DNA from: Pseudomonadales bacterium
GTDB lineage: Bacteria; Pseudomonadota; Gammaproteobacteria; Pseudomonadales; Natronospirillaceae
Length of the DNA: 35,095 bases
Direction: 5' to 3'
NCBI GenBank assembly: GCA_022968985.1
Contig: JALJPK010000029.1
Span: 4,449-39,543, forward strand
The notes under the pieces are model-generated. The model did no database searches and had not been told where the DNA came from. It saw only the letters and a list, made by a program, of their open reading frames with translations. A program made the translations under genes and the position numbers. Positions within the stretch are counted from its first letter, which is position 1, and every line of letters starts with the position of its first letter. Shown here piece after piece: positions 34,249 to 35,095 of the stretch.

Positions 34249-35095
34249 TTAACGTTCGATTAAATAACGAGGGCGGGATTTTAAAGACAGATTAAGCACA
34301 TGAATAACGCGCTCTGGGTAACCCATTTGTACTGATGGTCTTACAAATGGGTTATTCTGGTTTGCCCAGCCTTGGAAGTAGAAGTCATTATATTGATAAC
34401 TTCTCGCATTGGAAAATAATTCAATAGCGGTTAGTTCTTTCGCCATTAATGTCTGGATTTGTGAAAGAATATCAACTTGATCGCTTGTATCACTTAATTG
34501 ATATTGTTTAATAAGAGTATTGATGGGATGTGAACTGTCTTGTGCCACAACAGATGTTAACGGTCGTGATTTTTTTTGTACTTGATTAGCAATATAATTC
34601 TCAACTTGAGTGATACCCAAAGTTTCGTTATCAAAACCATTAATATACGCAGGATAATTACCTTGTTTAACGATTGAGGCCCACTTAGTTTGCACCGCCG
34701 ATTTTATTCTTACGTTAATTCCAATATCTTGTAAATCTTCTACCACAGCTATTAATACGTTAACTAAGTCGGTACGCTCAGATGAAATTGCGATATGGAA
34801 AGCCAATCTAGTTCCGTCTGGGTTTTCTCTAAAGCCATCACCGTTTCGATCGATAAACCCTGCTTTTTTAAGTATTTTCTTTGCTTGCACAGGCCTATAT
34901 TTCATTAAATATTCATACTCACCCAACTGGGCATTTCCCTGCCAATTTGCAAAAATAGGTAACGTTGTTTCAAACGTTTCGTTGGAGCTGATACTTAATT
35001 GGGATACCTGTAATAAATAATCACGATCAATGGCTAAACTCAGTGCTTTTCTAAATTCAAAATTATTAAAGGGATGGATTTTAGTATCCAATACG
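34249..35095 (-). CDS. Family-5 solute-binding protein (peptide/dipeptide ABC transporter), 5' end outside the window
   Basis: The C-terminal 282 codons of a periplasmic solute-binding protein of the SBP_bac_5 type, which binds oligopeptides, dipeptides or similar ligands for an ABC importer. Visible family landmarks are PFNNFEFRKALSLAIDR, the KYRPVQAKKILKKAGF helix, the DRNGDGFRENPDG loop, VVEDLQDIGINVRI and the tail RSYQYNDFYFQGWANQ. The frame is open to the window edge (the codon before the apparent TTG start reads Val), so the start lies further right. The permease and ATPase genes are not in view. Confidence 0.85.
   Translation of the reverse strand, partial: VLDTKIHPFNNFEFRKALSLAIDRDYLLQVSQLSISSNETFETTLPIFANWQGNAQLGEYEYLMKYRPVQAKKILKKAGFIDRNGDGFRENPDGTRLAFHIAISSERTDLVNVLIAVVEDLQDIGINVRIKSAVQTKWASIVKQGNYPAYINGFDNETLGITQVENYIANQVQKKSRPLTSVVAQDSSHPINTLIKQYQLSDTSDQVDILSQIQTLMAKELTAIELFSNARSYQYNDFYFQGWANQNNPFVRPSVQMGYPERVIHVLNLSLKSRPRYLIER

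Overview
The window looks like a stretch of a Gammaproteobacteria chromosome from the marine Alteromonadales group or close to it. The evidence is an AT-rich composition (about one third G+C by eye) and a housekeeping set typical of that group: mfd followed by a CsiV-family gene, htpG, yigZ, plsC, a tusDCB-tusE-ybiB operon and hrpA. A secreted glycoside hydrolase family 9 enzyme fits a polysaccharide-degrading lifestyle. No rRNA, tRNA, CRISPR array, integrase or transposase was recognised.

Layout. At 0.1-7 kb there is a membrane diguanylate cyclase (minus), then mfd and csiV (plus, coupled by an ATGA overlap), then an ExoD-like membrane protein. The mfd frame is full length (1150 codons before its natural stop) but carries one in-frame TGA at 3306-3308. 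At 7-13 kb there is an unrecognised 315-aa protein, a lipoprotein with two C-terminal PPC-like repeats, a small unknown protein, an APH-type kinase with a probable TTG start, and a rhomboid protease.

The 13-19 kb stretch is accessory in character. It holds a lipoprotein/outer-membrane-like gene pair, a small beta-barrel-like protein, two 137-bp MITE-like elements with matching 12-bp terminal inverted repeats, decayed copies of the rhomboid 3' end, an HD-domain/nucleotidyltransferase gene pair lying between two of those relics, an orphan SMI1/KNR4 (SUKH)-like protein and an unknown membrane protein.

At 19-26.5 kb the housekeeping genes return. htpG has a convincing heat-shock (sigma-32) promoter. 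yigZ and plsC converge with overlapping 3' ends. A gene-free 480-bp stretch holds a symmetric palindromic array with a parS-like core and, about 90 bp further on, a perfect DnaA box. The tusD-tusC-tusB-tusE-ybiB operon is tightly packed, and its sulfur-relay proteins should feed persulfide sulfur to tRNA 2-thiouridine synthesis. At 26.5-35 kb there is a GH9 lipoprotein with its own terminator, a small unknown gene, the DEAH helicase gene hrpA, and the 3' part of a family-5 peptide-type solute-binding protein that runs off the right edge.

The items most worth a second look are the interrupted mfd, the rhomboid-relic/MITE region with the HD-NT pair, and the palindromic array near 23.4 kb.
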